The notes beneath the pieces are model-generated. The model was not told the DNA's origin. It did not search any database and was given only the letters and a program-made list of their open reading frames with translations. From positions 62,001 to 126,000 of the forward strand of contig NZ_JAQZAM010000013.1 of NCBI RefSeq assembly GCF_028737215.1: 64,000 nt of DNA, written 5' to 3'. Every line of letters begins with the position of its first letter. Position 1 is the stretch's first letter. Position numbers and translations under genes: made by a program. Origin of the DNA: Actinomycetospora chibensis (GTDB lineage Bacteria; Actinomycetota; Actinomycetes; Mycobacteriales; Pseudonocardiaceae). Shown one piece after another: positions 30,356-40,238 of this stretch.

Positions 30356-30428
30356 AGTTGGGTGTCGCCACCATCAAGCCGACACGACCGTGTTGCGCCG
30401 AACGGCGTCCCGGCGACGACGAGCGTGC

Positions 30429-31325
30429 TTACTGTGCGCTCTCTCGTGCGACGGAGAGTGAAGGTTGAGGCTGTTCGGCCAACTGGAAGGCCCGCCGGGC
30501 GTTGTCCGCGCTGATCCGGGCCAACCGCTCCGCGGGCTCGTCACGGAGCTCCGCGAGGTCTCGCACCGTGTGGGGGATGCAATAGGGCTCGTTCGGCCGA
30601 CCGCGGTACGGATGCGGAGTCAGGAACGGGGCATCGGTCTCGACGAGCACGAGCTCGGCGGGCAACCGGAGCGCCGCTCGTCGCAGCTCGGCGGCGTTGG
30701 CGTTCCGGAAGGTCGCGGTACCCGACAGCGACGCGTACCAGCCCTCCTGCGCACAGCGCTCGGCGAGCGCGACGTCGCCGGAGAAGCAGTGGAAGACCGT
30801 GGTCGGCGGCGCGCCCTCGGCGGCGAGGACGTCGAGGATCGCGTCGTGGGCGTCGCGGTCGTGGATCACCAGCGGCAGGCCCGTGCGCTTCGCGAGGTCG
30901 ATGTGCCACGCGAACGCCTCGCGCTGGACGTCGAGCGGTGCGCAGTCCTCGCGCCGCGTCGTCCAGTAGTCGTCGAGCCCCGACTCCCCCACCGCGACGA
31001 CGCGGGGCCGCGCGGTCAGGTCCTCGATCGCCGCCCGGGCGTCGTCGGTGAGGTCGTTCGACCGCGTCGGGTGCAGACCCACCGCCGCGAACACCCGCGG
31101 GTCGCTGTCGGCCGCCCACGCCGCCCAGCGCGCGGAGGCGAGGTCGTCGGCCGTCGTGACCATCGCCGTGACGCCCGCGCTCGTGGCGCGGTCGAGGACC
31201 TGCACGAGGACCTCGGGGTCCCGGGCCCCACAGGCGTCGAGGTGGGTGTGCGCGTCCACCACCCCGTCCCCGATGGGCTCGGGGACGGGCGGTGGAACAT
31301 TCCGGTCGCCTCTGCCGCTACCCAT
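30429..31325 (-). CDS. tatD: TatD-family metal-dependent hydrolase/DNase
   Basis: 298 residues. Metal-binding motifs are [11 protein letters not shown] near residue 25, [26 protein letters not shown] and [10 protein letters not shown], the full TatD set. Family members are cytosolic 3'-to-5' exonucleases active in DNA repair. The ATG at 31325 overlaps the metG stop codon (ATGGGTAG), so it is coupled to metG. Sequence between 31326 and 31499 in the same frame is shadow inside metG. Confidence 0.93.
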   Translation of the reverse strand: MGSGRGDRNVPPPVPEPIGDGVVDAHTHLDACGARDPEVLVQVLDRATSAGVTAMVTTADDLASARWAAWAADSDPRVFAAVGLHPTRSNDLTDDARAAIEDLTARPRVVAVGESGLDDYWTTRREDCAPLDVQREAFAWHIDLAKRTGLPLVIHDRDAHDAILDVLAAEGAPPTTVFHCFSGDVALAERCAQEGWYASLSGTATFRNANAAELRRAALRLPAELVLVETDAPFLTPHPYRGRPNEPYCIPHTVRDLAELRDEPAERLARISADNARRAFQLAEQPQPSLSVARESAQ

Positions 31326-33117
31326 CGGTCGCGATGGGCGCCCAGGACGGCCCGGTCTCGCCCAGCGACGGGTCGAGCTTGGCGAACAGCGGCGTCGGGC
31401 GCTCCAGGGGCCGGCCCACGGGGATCGGCGTCGACGCCCAGCGCGCCTGCTCGGAGGCGTAGTCGCCGGTGAGCACCGAGTGGCTGGTGCCGAGCTCACC
31501 GGAGACGCCGGCGTCCTCGCGGTGCGGCTGCTCGGCCCACACCCCGGTACCCCCGAGCGCCTCGTGGACCTTCTGCGCGGCGTGCGGCAGGAACGGCGTG
31601 AGCAGGGTGTTCGCGTCCTGCACGACCTGCAGGGCGGTGTGCAGGATCGTGTCGCGGCGCGCCGGGTCGTCCTTGCGCTTCCACGGCTCCTGGTGCGACA
31701 GGTAGGCGTTCGCCTCGCCGACGATCCGCATCGCCTCGGAGATCGCCTGCTTGAACCGGGACCGCGCGAGGTGCGCGCCGACGGTGTCGAACGCGGCCCG
31801 CGACTGCGCGAGCAGCGCCTCGTCGGCCGGGTCCGGCGACGTCGGCTCCGGGACCGACCCGACGTTCTTCGCGGCCAGCGACACCGAGCGGTTGACGAGG
31901 TTGCCCCACTCGTTGGCCAGCTCGAAGTTGGTGCGCCGGACGAACTCGTCCCAGGTGAAGTCGCTGTCCTGGTTCTCCGGGCCGGCGACCGCGATGAAGT
32001 AGCGCAGCGCGTCGGGCCCGAACTCGCGCAGGAAGTCGCCGACGTAGATGACGGTGCCGCGGCTGGTGGAGAACTTCGAGCCGCTCATGGTCAGGAACTC
32101 GGAGCTGACGACCTCGGTGGGCAGGTTGAGACGGCCGAACGGCCCGACCTCACCGCCGCGGTCGCCCTCGCCGTTGTGCCCGAGCAGGATCGCGGGCCAC
32201 ATCACCGAGTGGAAGGTGATGTTGTCCTTGCCCATGAAGTAGAAGGACTGCGCGTCCGGGTCGCACCACCACTGCTTCCACGCGTCGGGGTCGCCGGTGC
32301 GCTGCGCCCACTCCACCGATGCCGACAGGTAGCCGATCACGGCGTCGAACCAGACGTAGAACCGCTTCATCGGCTGGTCGTGCCAGCCGTCCAGCGGGAT
32401 GCGCACGCCCCAGTCGAGGTCGCGGCTGATCGCGCGGGGCTTGAGGTCGTCGGCCAGGCGCTTGCTGAAGTTCAGGACGTTCGGGCGCCAGTGCGTCCGG
32501 GTCTCGAGCCACGACCCGAGCGACTTCGAGAACGCCGGCAGGTCGAACAGGAGGTGCTCGGTCTCGACGAACTGCGGGGTCTCCCCGTTGATCCGGCTGC
32601 GCGGGGTGATGAGGTCAGCGGGGTCGAGCTGGTTGCCGCAGTTGTCGCACTGGTCGCCGCGCGCGCTGGGGTAGCCGCAGATCGGGCAGGTGCCCTCGAT
32701 GTAGCGGTCGGGCAGCGTCCGGCCGGTGGACGGGCTGATCGCGCCGAGGGTCTTCTCGGTGCGGACGTAGCCGTTGTTCCACAGCGCGCTGAAGAGGTCC
32801 TGCGTGACGCGGTGGTGGTTGTCGGTGCTCGTGCGCGTGAACAGGTCGTACGACAGGCCGAGCCCGACGAGGTCGTCCTGGATCACCCGCGAGTACTTGT
32901 CGACGAGCTCGCGGGGCGTCGAGCCCTCGGCGTCGGCCTGCACCTGGATCGGCGTGCCGTGCTCGTCGGTGCCCGACACCATGAGCACCCGGTTCCCGAC
33001 CATCCGCTGGTAGCGCGAGAAGACGTCGGAGGGCACACCGAACCCGGACACGTGGCCGATGTGCCGCGGGCCGTTGGCGTAGGGCCACGCCACGGCGGTC
33101 AGCACGGGGACGCTCAT
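31318..33117 (-). CDS. metG: Methionyl-tRNA synthetase
   Basis: 599 residues. The class I HIGH motif appears in [14 protein letters not shown] near the N-terminus and the KMSKS-type loop as [10 protein letters not shown] near residue 345. A zinc knuckle CPICGY...CDNCG lies around 145-165. It charges tRNA-Met for initiation and elongation. The ATG at 33117 ([13 protein letters not shown]) is the family start; a start nine codons upstream has no support. No C-terminal tRNA-binding appendage is present. Confidence 0.97.
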   Translation of the reverse strand: MSVPVLTAVAWPYANGPRHIGHVSGFGVPSDVFSRYQRMVGNRVLMVSGTDEHGTPIQVQADAEGSTPRELVDKYSRVIQDDLVGLGLSYDLFTRTSTDNHHRVTQDLFSALWNNGYVRTEKTLGAISPSTGRTLPDRYIEGTCPICGYPSARGDQCDNCGNQLDPADLITPRSRINGETPQFVETEHLLFDLPAFSKSLGSWLETRTHWRPNVLNFSKRLADDLKPRAISRDLDWGVRIPLDGWHDQPMKRFYVWFDAVIGYLSASVEWAQRTGDPDAWKQWWCDPDAQSFYFMGKDNITFHSVMWPAILLGHNGEGDRGGEVGPFGRLNLPTEVVSSEFLTMSGSKFSTSRGTVIYVGDFLREFGPDALRYFIAVAGPENQDSDFTWDEFVRRTNFELANEWGNLVNRSVSLAAKNVGSVPEPTSPDPADEALLAQSRAAFDTVGAHLARSRFKQAISEAMRIVGEANAYLSHQEPWKRKDDPARRDTILHTALQVVQDANTLLTPFLPHAAQKVHEALGGTGVWAEQPHREDAGVSGELGTSHSVLTGDYASEQARWASTPIPVGRPLERPTPLFAKLDPSLGETGPSWAPIATDG

Positions 33118-33159
33118 ACCGACCATTGTCCGCGCACGCGCCAACGGCTCCTCAGTCGG

Positions 33160-33789
33160 CTAGGGCATCGCCCCGAACTGACGGTCCCCCGCGTCCCCGA
33201 GGCCCGGGACGATGTAGCCGTGCTCGTTGAGCCGCTCGTCGACGGCGGCCGCGACGACCCCCACGCCCGGGTGCGCCTGCGCGAGGCGCGCGATGCCCTC
33301 GGGGGCCGCCACCAGGCACACCGCGGTGACGTCGTCGGCCCCGTGCTCGACGAGCAGGTCGATGGTCCCGGCCATGGACCCGCCGGTGGCGAGCATCGGG
33401 TCGAGCACGAGCACCGGGCGCCCGGCGAGGCTCGCCGGCAGGGACGCCAGGTAGGTCGTGGGCTGCAGGGTCTCCTCGTCGCGCGCCATGCCGACGAAGC
33501 CCATGATCGCGCCGGGTACCTGGGCGTGGGCGGCCTCGGCCATCCCCAGCCCGGCGCGCAGGACCGGCACCAGCACCGTGGGCGTCGCGAGCTCGGCGCC
33601 CGTCGTCGTGGTCACCGGCGTCCGGAGCTCCACGGGCCGCGTCGGGGCGTGCCGCATCGCCTCGTAGACGACCATCGCGGTCAGCTCCCGCACCGCGGCG
33701 CGGAAGGACGCCCGGTCGGTGGTCTCGTCGCGCAAGGTCGTCAGCCGGACGTCGACGAGGGGGTGGCGCACGATCCGCGGCTCGGGCAT
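33160..33789 (-). CDS. upp: Uracil phosphoribosyltransferase
   Basis: 209 residues. [10 protein letters not shown] and the PRPP loop [11 protein letters not shown] are present, plus the C-terminal uracil-binding [15 protein letters not shown]. It salvages uracil into UMP with PRPP. It lies 42 bases upstream of metG on the same strand. Confidence 0.96.
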   Translation of the reverse strand: MPEPRIVRHPLVDVRLTTLRDETTDRASFRAAVRELTAMVVYEAMRHAPTRPVELRTPVTTTTGAELATPTVLVPVLRAGLGMAEAAHAQVPGAIMGFVGMARDEETLQPTTYLASLPASLAGRPVLVLDPMLATGGSMAGTIDLLVEHGADDVTAVCLVAAPEGIARLAQAHPGVGVVAAAVDERLNEHGYIVPGLGDAGDRQFGAMP

Positions 33790-33800
33790 GGGCGGGAAGG

Positions 33801-34739
33801 CTAGTGCGGGAGGCCGCCCGCGAACGCGCCGACGACCCGACCGAGCTCGGCACCGGCGTCCTCCTGCAGGAAGTGGCCGGCGTCCTCGATCGTCGGGTGC
33901 TCACGCCCGGCCGCTCCGGGCACGTGGCCCCGCAGCACCGGGCCCATCGCCCCGGTGATCGGGTCGGAGTCGGAGAACGCGACGAGGAACGGCTTCTCGT
34001 AACGGCCCAACGCCTCCCATGCGGCACGGTTGCGCTCGGTCTCCGGGTCGTCCGGGCGGGTCGGGACGAGCAGCGGCATCGCCCGCGGCCCTGCCTTGAA
34101 CGTCTCGTCGGGGAACGGGGCGTCGTACGCGGCGCGATCGGCGTCGGAGAGTCCGCGCACGCAGCCGGACGCGACGAGGCGGCCGACGTCGAGCACCCTC
34201 CCGGGCTCCGACGCCTTCTCGACGGCCCTGCGGAACTGCCACCAGACCGCCGGCATGTCGGTGTCACCGGTCGGCAGGCCGGTGTTCGAGGCGACGACGC
34301 CGGCGTAGCGGTCGGGCTCGGCGGCCACGAGGCGCAGCCCGATCAACCCGCCCCAGTCCTGGCCGAGCAGCACGACGTCGCGCAGGTCGAGCGCGGCGAC
34401 GACCTCGGTCGTCCAGGCGACGTGGCGCGCGTAGCTGTGGTCGGCGATCGCCGCCGGCTTGTCCGACCGTCCGAAACCGACCATGTCGACCGCCTCCGCC
34501 CGCAGACCGGCCTCGACCACGGCGTCGACGACGTGCCGGTAGAGGTACGACCAGGTCGGCTCGCCGTGGAGCATCAGCACGGTGGGGACATCGGCGGGGG
34601 CGTCGTCGGGGCCCGCCGCGTAGGTGGCGACGCGGATCGCCGCGCCGCCGTCGGGGTTCGCCACCTCCACCCACCGCGGGGCGAGCGGGAAGCCCGCCAG
34701 GTCGTCGAAACGGTCGTCCGGCGTCCGCAGGAGGTCCAT
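33801..34739 (-). CDS. Haloalkane dehalogenase-like alpha/beta hydrolase (HLD-I type)
   Basis: 312 residues. The oxyanion-side motif [14 protein letters not shown] (residues 56-68), nucleophile elbow GQDWGG with D128 and halide-binding W129, an acid around residue 260 (SDSDP) and H289 in [10 protein letters not shown] give a full catalytic triad of the dehalogenase subfamily I. That group hydrolyses carbon-halogen bonds; epoxide hydrolases and fluoroacetate dehalogenases are relatives, so the substrate is uncertain. It ends 11 bases before upp and could be co-transcribed with it. Confidence 0.82.
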   Translation of the reverse strand: MDLLRTPDDRFDDLAGFPLAPRWVEVANPDGGAAIRVATYAAGPDDAPADVPTVLMLHGEPTWSYLYRHVVDAVVEAGLRAEAVDMVGFGRSDKPAAIADHSYARHVAWTTEVVAALDLRDVVLLGQDWGGLIGLRLVAAEPDRYAGVVASNTGLPTGDTDMPAVWWQFRRAVEKASEPGRVLDVGRLVASGCVRGLSDADRAAYDAPFPDETFKAGPRAMPLLVPTRPDDPETERNRAAWEALGRYEKPFLVAFSDSDPITGAMGPVLRGHVPGAAGREHPTIEDAGHFLQEDAGAELGRVVGAFAGGLPH

Positions 34740-34853
34740 GCCCCCAGCGTGTCAGCCGACCGGGGGAACCGCGCCGGTACGGGCAGGTCACCGGCGTCGT
34801 CATAGGGTGCGCCGCGCACCCCCTTCTCCACGGCTCGCGGAGGCCCGCCCGGT

Positions 34854-36233
34854 ATGGCGCAGGACATCATCCCGATCACGCTGGCGCTCACCGCCGGCGA
34901 CCTCGTCACGCTCTGGGCCCCGAGGTGGCGCCAGGACGGCGAGGAATGGGAGGCCTTCCTCGGCGACGACGACGCGTTGTTCGCCTTCGCGGACGCCGCC
35001 GACCTCGCGGCCTGGATCGCGGCGGCGGAGTCCTCGGGCCAGGAGCACGACCTCTCCGACCACCCCGCGTGGCCCGTGGTCGTCAAGCTCTCGGTCGACG
35101 AGCTGACCCCGGAGGACGTGCAGCGCTACGACGTCGTGGGCGTCCCGGAGCTCGTCGCCGAGGACCCCGACACCTGGACCCTGGACGACCTCGCCGAGGT
35201 CGCCGCCATGTGCCGCTCGCTCGCCGACGTCTGCGACCTGGCGGTCGTGCACGAGGTCCTCGACGCGACGCCCGCCTTCGCGGCCCTGACCGCCGGCCCG
35301 CCGGCGTTCGCCGGGCGCGACGGCGCGGCGCTGTGGGCCGAGCTCGCCGAGGTGGTCGACGAGCGCTGGGACGAGGTCGTCGACGCGCTCGACGCGATGA
35401 TCTCGAGCCCCGAGGTGGACGAGGAGCTCGCCGCCCGCCTCCGCGCGACCGCCACGCCGCCGGCCCCGGCGGGAGACCGGGACCCGGATCCCGAGGGCGA
35501 GCCCGCCGCACCGTCCGAGGACGCGCAGAACGACCCCGAGGACCCGGCCGCCGTCGTCTCCGACCCGCAGGACTCCGCCACGTCCGGGCCCCTGGCCGAC
35601 GCGCCGGAGGAGCTCCGCGAGGACACCGCGGGCGAGTCCCTGCGCACCGACTTCGTCGACGAGGCCGAGGAGCCCCCGCCGGGCTTCTGGGAGGAGGTCG
35701 GCATCGACCCGATCGCGATCACCACCTCGGACGGCGAGGTGATCACGCTGCGGTGCTACCTCGACGACGAGCCCGTGTTCCTCGGCAGCAGCCGCCAGAT
35801 CGACGTGTTCTCCTCGGCGCGCGCGCTGCGCACCTGGATCGCCGGGGAGGGCGCGGAGGGCCACGACCTCGCCGACGTCTCGACCTGGGAGGAGGTCGTG
35901 TCCGCCGCGACCGGCGGCGACCTCGAGATCGAGATCGCGCCGGAGAACCGGTACGTGCTCGCCGGCCTGGGCGACGACCTCGGCGAGGGTCCCGACGTCG
36001 TCGACGCCGAGCAGCTCGAGCTCGCCGTCGAGCTCATCGTCGACGCCGCGACGTGGGCCGGGGACACCCGCACCCGCGAGGACCTGGCGCCCTCGGAGAG
36101 CCTCGGGTGGCTCGTGTCGTTCGTCGTGCGGCCGGACCCGACGCGCCTGACGCCGTCGCCGCCGTTCGACCGCGAGGCCGCCGCATGGCGCGCTCTCGAG
36201 GACCGTTTCCTGGGACGGCTGCGGCAGCACTGA
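34854..36233 (+). CDS. Uncharacterised acidic protein with internal duplication
   Basis: 459 residues, very rich in Asp and Glu, no membrane spans or signal. Residues about 6-150 and 280-440 resemble each other: both begin with an ITxxxxDGxxxTL strand and later share a stretch ending in WIA...GHDL/EHDLSD...WxxVV. The two halves are joined by a Pro/Asp-rich linker (about 205-275). I recognise no named family. The end (PPFDREAAAWRALEDRFLGRL) may be an amphipathic helix. It is divergent from the dehalogenase-like gene and followed after 148 bases by the coiled-coil gene. Confidence 0.85.
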   Translation: MAQDIIPITLALTAGDLVTLWAPRWRQDGEEWEAFLGDDDALFAFADAADLAAWIAAAESSGQEHDLSDHPAWPVVVKLSVDELTPEDVQRYDVVGVPELVAEDPDTWTLDDLAEVAAMCRSLADVCDLAVVHEVLDATPAFAALTAGPPAFAGRDGAALWAELAEVVDERWDEVVDALDAMISSPEVDEELAARLRATATPPAPAGDRDPDPEGEPAAPSEDAQNDPEDPAAVVSDPQDSATSGPLADAPEELREDTAGESLRTDFVDEAEEPPPGFWEEVGIDPIAITTSDGEVITLRCYLDDEPVFLGSSRQIDVFSSARALRTWIAGEGAEGHDLADVSTWEEVVSAATGGDLEIEIAPENRYVLAGLGDDLGEGPDVVDAEQLELAVELIVDAATWAGDTRTREDLAPSESLGWLVSFVVRPDPTRLTPSPPFDREAAAWRALEDRFLGRLRQH

Positions 36234-36381
36234 TCGCCAGCGCACGCCTGGTGCCCGTGTGGCGGACACCCGGATGCCGGTCGCTCACCCGGATGGGGTC
36301 GCACCCCGGGGGGTGTTTACCCTTCGAGTCCGCCGACCCCGGTCCGGCCCGGGCCAGACCTTCCGAGAGAGCGGGATCCGC

Positions 36382-37434
36382 GTGATCGACAACAACCAGA
36401 CCCAGTCCTTCGACCGCATGCGCAGCATGCTGGTGCGGGCGGCCGAGGTCCGGGACAGCGAACAGCAGCAGATCTTCGACTCGCTGGACGAGATCCACGG
36501 CCGGTTGGCGGCGCTGGACGGCCTCGGCGCGATCCGCAAGCGTCTCTCCGACGTCCCCGACCGCACCGAGATGAGCGTGCTGGCCGAGCGTCTCGACGAG
36601 ACCGTCGCGAAGATCGACGCCCAGGAGTCCTCGGTCTCGTCGCTCGCGCGTCTGGTCGAGGGCCTGGTGGACCGCGTGGCCGAGCGCCTCGCGACGCCGT
36701 TCGCGCAGATCGACGGACGCCTCGACGGCGTCAGCGGCCGCTTCGAGGGTGTCGCGGGCCGGATGGACGGCCTCGAGGACCGCATCTCCGGGCTGCACAA
36801 GCGCCTCGACGACCTCGACAACAAGCTCGACCGCCACGAGATGCGCCTCGACGGGCTGCCCGCGGCCGTCACGGGGCCGATGCGCGAGCGCGTCGACGCC
36901 GTCGACTCGGGCCTGCGCGACCGACTCGACGATCTCGCCCGCGGTGTGTCCGAGGAGATCACCGGGACCCGCGAGGCCGCGCGCACCGACGCCACGACCA
37001 CGCGGAACGAGACCACGACGCAGGTCGGCGAGCTGGCGGGGCGTCTCGAGAACCTGACGCAGCGTCTGGACCAGGTCGGCACGCGCCTCGACAGCGTCGA
37101 GTCCGGGCTCGGTGACCGCGTCGGCGCGCTGTCGACGTCGGTGGAGAACGGCCTGGACCGCCTCGACGGCACCCTGGTCAACCGCCCCGACCACGAGGCC
37201 GTCGTCGCCCTGGTCCGCCAGGCCAACGAGGAGTCCGAGCGGCGCAACGCCGGCCACCTGGACGAGGCGATGGCGACGTTCGCCGAGATCATCCTCGGCC
37301 CGGGCGGCGGCTCCTCGGGCTCGATGCCCGCGCCGCGCCCCACCACGCGCCGCGGCTCGCGCAAGCCCTCGATCCGCGAGGGGCAGAACAACGGCTCCGA
37401 GCTCCCGACCGAGAGCTCCAACGCCGAGAACTGA
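36382..37434 (+). CDS. Long coiled-coil protein of unknown function
   Basis: 350 residues, start GTG 36382 with a GAGAGCGGGA stretch upstream. From about residue 10 to 290 the sequence has a regular heptad pattern with repeated R-L-D-x-L/V units (IDGRLDGVSGRFEGVAGRMDGLEDRIS), predicting a long coiled coil. The last 60 residues are Gly/Ser/Pro- and Arg-rich and unordered. No membrane span or signal. It may be a structural or scaffolding protein of the cell envelope or chromosome. A TACCCT box at 36318-36323 could be its -10 element. Confidence 0.82.
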   Translation: MIDNNQTQSFDRMRSMLVRAAEVRDSEQQQIFDSLDEIHGRLAALDGLGAIRKRLSDVPDRTEMSVLAERLDETVAKIDAQESSVSSLARLVEGLVDRVAERLATPFAQIDGRLDGVSGRFEGVAGRMDGLEDRISGLHKRLDDLDNKLDRHEMRLDGLPAAVTGPMRERVDAVDSGLRDRLDDLARGVSEEITGTREAARTDATTTRNETTTQVGELAGRLENLTQRLDQVGTRLDSVESGLGDRVGALSTSVENGLDRLDGTLVNRPDHEAVVALVRQANEESERRNAGHLDEAMATFAEIILGPGGGSSGSMPAPRPTTRRGSRKPSIREGQNNGSELPTESSNAEN

Positions 37435-37540
37435 TGGTCGGGCGGTCCCCGCGGTCGATGGTGATCTCCCGGGTGCCCGTCCGGGCTCGTTGACCATTCG
37501 GAACCGGCACGTCGGGCGGAGACCGCGAGAGGGCGGCGGC

Positions 37541-37546
37541 TACTGT
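37541..37546 (+). promoter_or_regulatory. -10 element for leaderless carboxypeptidase gene
   Basis: TACTGT lies eight bases before the ATG at 37555, and no ribosome-binding site is visible between them, so initiation is probably leaderless. Confidence 0.45.
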
Positions 37547-37554
37547 CGCCCGCG

Positions 37555-38754
37555 ATGAGCACCCGACGGATGCTCGCGACGGTCACGGCGGCCGTCGCGA
37601 TCGGGCTGACCGCGCTGCCCGGGGCCGCGGTGGCCGCCCCGGCACTCCCGGCCGGCGCGTCCTGCGAGTTCGGCACCGCGCCCGGGCCCCCGGTCGACGA
37701 GTCCGAGGCGCCGCAGCCCGGTCAGGCCGAGCCGAGGCCGCTGCCGATCCCCGATCCGCCCGTCGGCGGACCGGCGATGGGCTCCTGCGGCGACGTCGTC
37801 CCCGACGGCACCCCGGCGGCGCCCCCGGTCGGCGTCGTGTCGTACGTCCTCGCCGACCTCGACTCGGGCCAGGTGCTCGCCGCCCGCAACCCGCACGCGC
37901 GGCTGCGCCCGGCCTCGCTGATGAAGACGCTCACCGGGCTGCTCGTGGCCCAGCGCCTCCCCCTCGACGAGACGATCACCGGGACCCAGGAGGACGCCGA
38001 CCAGGAGGGCACGCGCGTCGGCATCGGCGCGGGCGGGCAGTACACGATCCGCCAGGTCTTCGACTCGATGATGATGGCGTCGGGCAACGACGCCGCCCAC
38101 GCGCTGGCCGTGCGCCTCACCGGCAGCGTCCCCGCGACGGTCGACCTCATGAACACCACCGCCCGGCAGCTGGGCGCGCTGGACACCCGCGCGGCGACCC
38201 CGTCCGGGCTCGACGGGCCGGGCATGCAGACCTCGGCCTACGACCTCGCCTCGATCTTCCGCGTCGCGATGCGCGAGGAGCCCTTCGCCCAGGCGGTGGC
38301 CACGCGGCAGATCCCGTTCCCCGGTTTCGGCACGAGCCCGCCCTTCGTCGTCGTCAACGACAACAAGCTCCTGACCAGCGGCTACCAGGGCTACATCGGC
38401 GGCAAGACCGGCTTCACCGACGACGCCCGGCACACCTTCATCGGGGCGGCGGAGCGCAACGGGCGGCGGCTCGTCGTCGTGCTCATGCGCGGCGAGCAGC
38501 GTCCGGTGCCGATGTACCAGCAGGCGGGCGCGCTGCTCGACCACGGCTTCGCCCTCCCCGATCTCCGGGGCGTCGGCACCCTCACCGACTCGAACCCCGC
38601 CGAGCCGGCGGAGCCGGGGACGACCGGCACGCCGGACCCCGACGCCGCCGCGCCCGAGTCCGGGGCCACCACCTCCTGGGGCACGCCCGTGCTGCTCCTC
38701 GCCGTCGTGGCCGCCGTCGGCGGACTCTTCGCCCTGCGCGCCGCACGCCGCTGA
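37555..38754 (+). CDS. D-alanyl-D-alanine carboxypeptidase (peptidase S11)
   Basis: 399 residues. A signal peptide (about 1-28), a Pro-rich spacer (45-90), and the penicillin-binding motifs S121-LM-K124, S176-G-N178 and K284-T-G286. A C-terminal span at about 375-393 anchors it to the membrane after a Pro/Thr/Asp-rich linker. Such low-mass penicillin-binding proteins (DacB-like) trim the terminal D-Ala from peptidoglycan stems. The spacing to the acyl-CoA ligase is 16 bases. Confidence 0.92.
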   Translation: MSTRRMLATVTAAVAIGLTALPGAAVAAPALPAGASCEFGTAPGPPVDESEAPQPGQAEPRPLPIPDPPVGGPAMGSCGDVVPDGTPAAPPVGVVSYVLADLDSGQVLAARNPHARLRPASLMKTLTGLLVAQRLPLDETITGTQEDADQEGTRVGIGAGGQYTIRQVFDSMMMASGNDAAHALAVRLTGSVPATVDLMNTTARQLGALDTRAATPSGLDGPGMQTSAYDLASIFRVAMREEPFAQAVATRQIPFPGFGTSPPFVVVNDNKLLTSGYQGYIGGKTGFTDDARHTFIGAAERNGRRLVVVLMRGEQRPVPMYQQAGALLDHGFALPDLRGVGTLTDSNPAEPAEPGTTGTPDPDAAAPESGATTSWGTPVLLLAVVAAVGGLFALRAARR

Positions 38755-38770
38755 GCGCAGGATCGGCGCC

Positions 38771-40219
38771 ATGCCCGAGCCCCTGGGAGAGGCGTTCACG
38801 CGCCTCGCCGCCGCCCACCCCGAGCGACCGGCGGTCACGGACGACGTCTCGAGTTCGACCTTCGGCCAGCTCGAGGCCCTCGCCAACCGCTGGGCCCACG
38901 AGCTCGCCGGGCACGGGGTCGGCCCCGGCGACTTCGTCTCGATCGCGCTCCCGAACGTCGCGGAGCACTACGCGCTGACGATCGCGGCGTGGAAGCTGGG
39001 CGCGGTCCCGCAGCCGGTGTCGCACCGGCTCACGCCCGGCGAGCTCGCCGCGGTGCTCGACGTCGTGCGCCCGCCCGTGGTGGTCGGCCTCGCCCCCGGC
39101 ACCGACCCGGATGTCGCGCCCGCGAGCACCATCGTGCTGCCTCTCGGGCACGTGCCCACCGGGCCGGACACCCCTCCCCCGCCCGCCCCGGCGCCGCCGG
39201 CCTGGAAGGCGCCGACGTCGGGCGGCTCGACCGGGCGCCCGAAGGTCATCGTCGCCGGCGAGGAGGGGACGACCGAGTCGGCGATCGCCGGCCGCGCGCC
39301 GATCTACCGCATCGAGCCCGACGGGACGTTCCTGTGCACGGCGCCGCTGTTCCACAACGCGCCGTACCTGTTCTCGCTGCTCGCGCTCATGACCGGCAAC
39401 CACGTCGTGCTGATGGGCCGCTTCGACGCCGCCCGGGCCGTGGCGCTGGCCGCGGAGCACGCCGCGACGTGGATGTACGCGGTGCCGACGATGATGGGGC
39501 GGATGGTCCGGCTGCCGGCGCGGCCGGAGCTGCCGGCGCTGCGCATGCTGTTCCACATCGGCGCGCCGTGCCCGCCCGCCGTGAAGCGGGCCGTCATCGA
39601 CTGGCTGGGCGCCGACCGGGTGCTCGAGGGCTACGCGGCCACCGAGGCCCAGGCCCGGACGACGATCACCGGCCCGGAGTGGCTGGAGCATCCCGGCTCG
39701 GTGGGGCGCGTGACCGGCGGCGAGATCGAGGCGCGTCACCCCGACGACGGGCGGCCGTGCGCCGTGGGCGAGGTGGGCGAGCTGTGGCTGCGCCCCGAAC
39801 CGGGGCGCACGACCTACCGCTACCTCGGCGCCGAGCCCCGCACCCGGCCGGGCGGGTGGGAGTCGCTCGGCGACATGGGCTCGTTCGACGCCGACGGCTA
39901 CCTCTACCTCGCCGACCGGGCGAACGACATGATCGTCGTCGGCGGGCAGAACGTGTACCCCGCGGAGGTGGAGGCGGCGATCCTCTCCCACCCCGCGGTG
40001 ATCTCGGCCGTCGTGGTCCCGGCCCCCGACGACGACCTGGGCTCCGTGGCCCACGCCGTCGTCCAGACCGACGGCTCGGCCGAGCAGGTCACCGACGCCG
40101 ACCTGGACGCCCACGTCGCCGCGCGGCTGTCCCCGGCCAAGCGACCACGGGCGTGGCGACGCTCGGAGGGACCGCTGCGCGACGACGCGGGCAAGGTCCG
40201 GCGCTCGGCGTTCCGCTGA
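38771..40219 (+). CDS. AMP-forming acyl-CoA ligase-like enzyme
   Basis: 482 residues, somewhat short for the family. The adenylation motifs are TSGGSTGRPK near residue 149, YAATEAQ near 290, GDMGSFDADGYLYLADR near 380 and the hinge/catalytic Lys region DDAGKVRRS at the end. It resembles bile-acid and carboxylic-acid CoA ligases. It would activate a carboxylic acid with ATP and CoA. It is convergent with the monooxygenase at 40239-41750, so a link to ketone or lactone breakdown is possible but unproven. Confidence 0.85.
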   Translation: MPEPLGEAFTRLAAAHPERPAVTDDVSSSTFGQLEALANRWAHELAGHGVGPGDFVSIALPNVAEHYALTIAAWKLGAVPQPVSHRLTPGELAAVLDVVRPPVVVGLAPGTDPDVAPASTIVLPLGHVPTGPDTPPPPAPAPPAWKAPTSGGSTGRPKVIVAGEEGTTESAIAGRAPIYRIEPDGTFLCTAPLFHNAPYLFSLLALMTGNHVVLMGRFDAARAVALAAEHAATWMYAVPTMMGRMVRLPARPELPALRMLFHIGAPCPPAVKRAVIDWLGADRVLEGYAATEAQARTTITGPEWLEHPGSVGRVTGGEIEARHPDDGRPCAVGEVGELWLRPEPGRTTYRYLGAEPRTRPGGWESLGDMGSFDADGYLYLADRANDMIVVGGQNVYPAEVEAAILSHPAVISAVVVPAPDDDLGSVAHAVVQTDGSAEQVTDADLDAHVAARLSPAKRPRAWRRSEGPLRDDAGKVRRSAFR

Positions 40220-40238
40220 GCTCTCTCTCGCAGAGACC

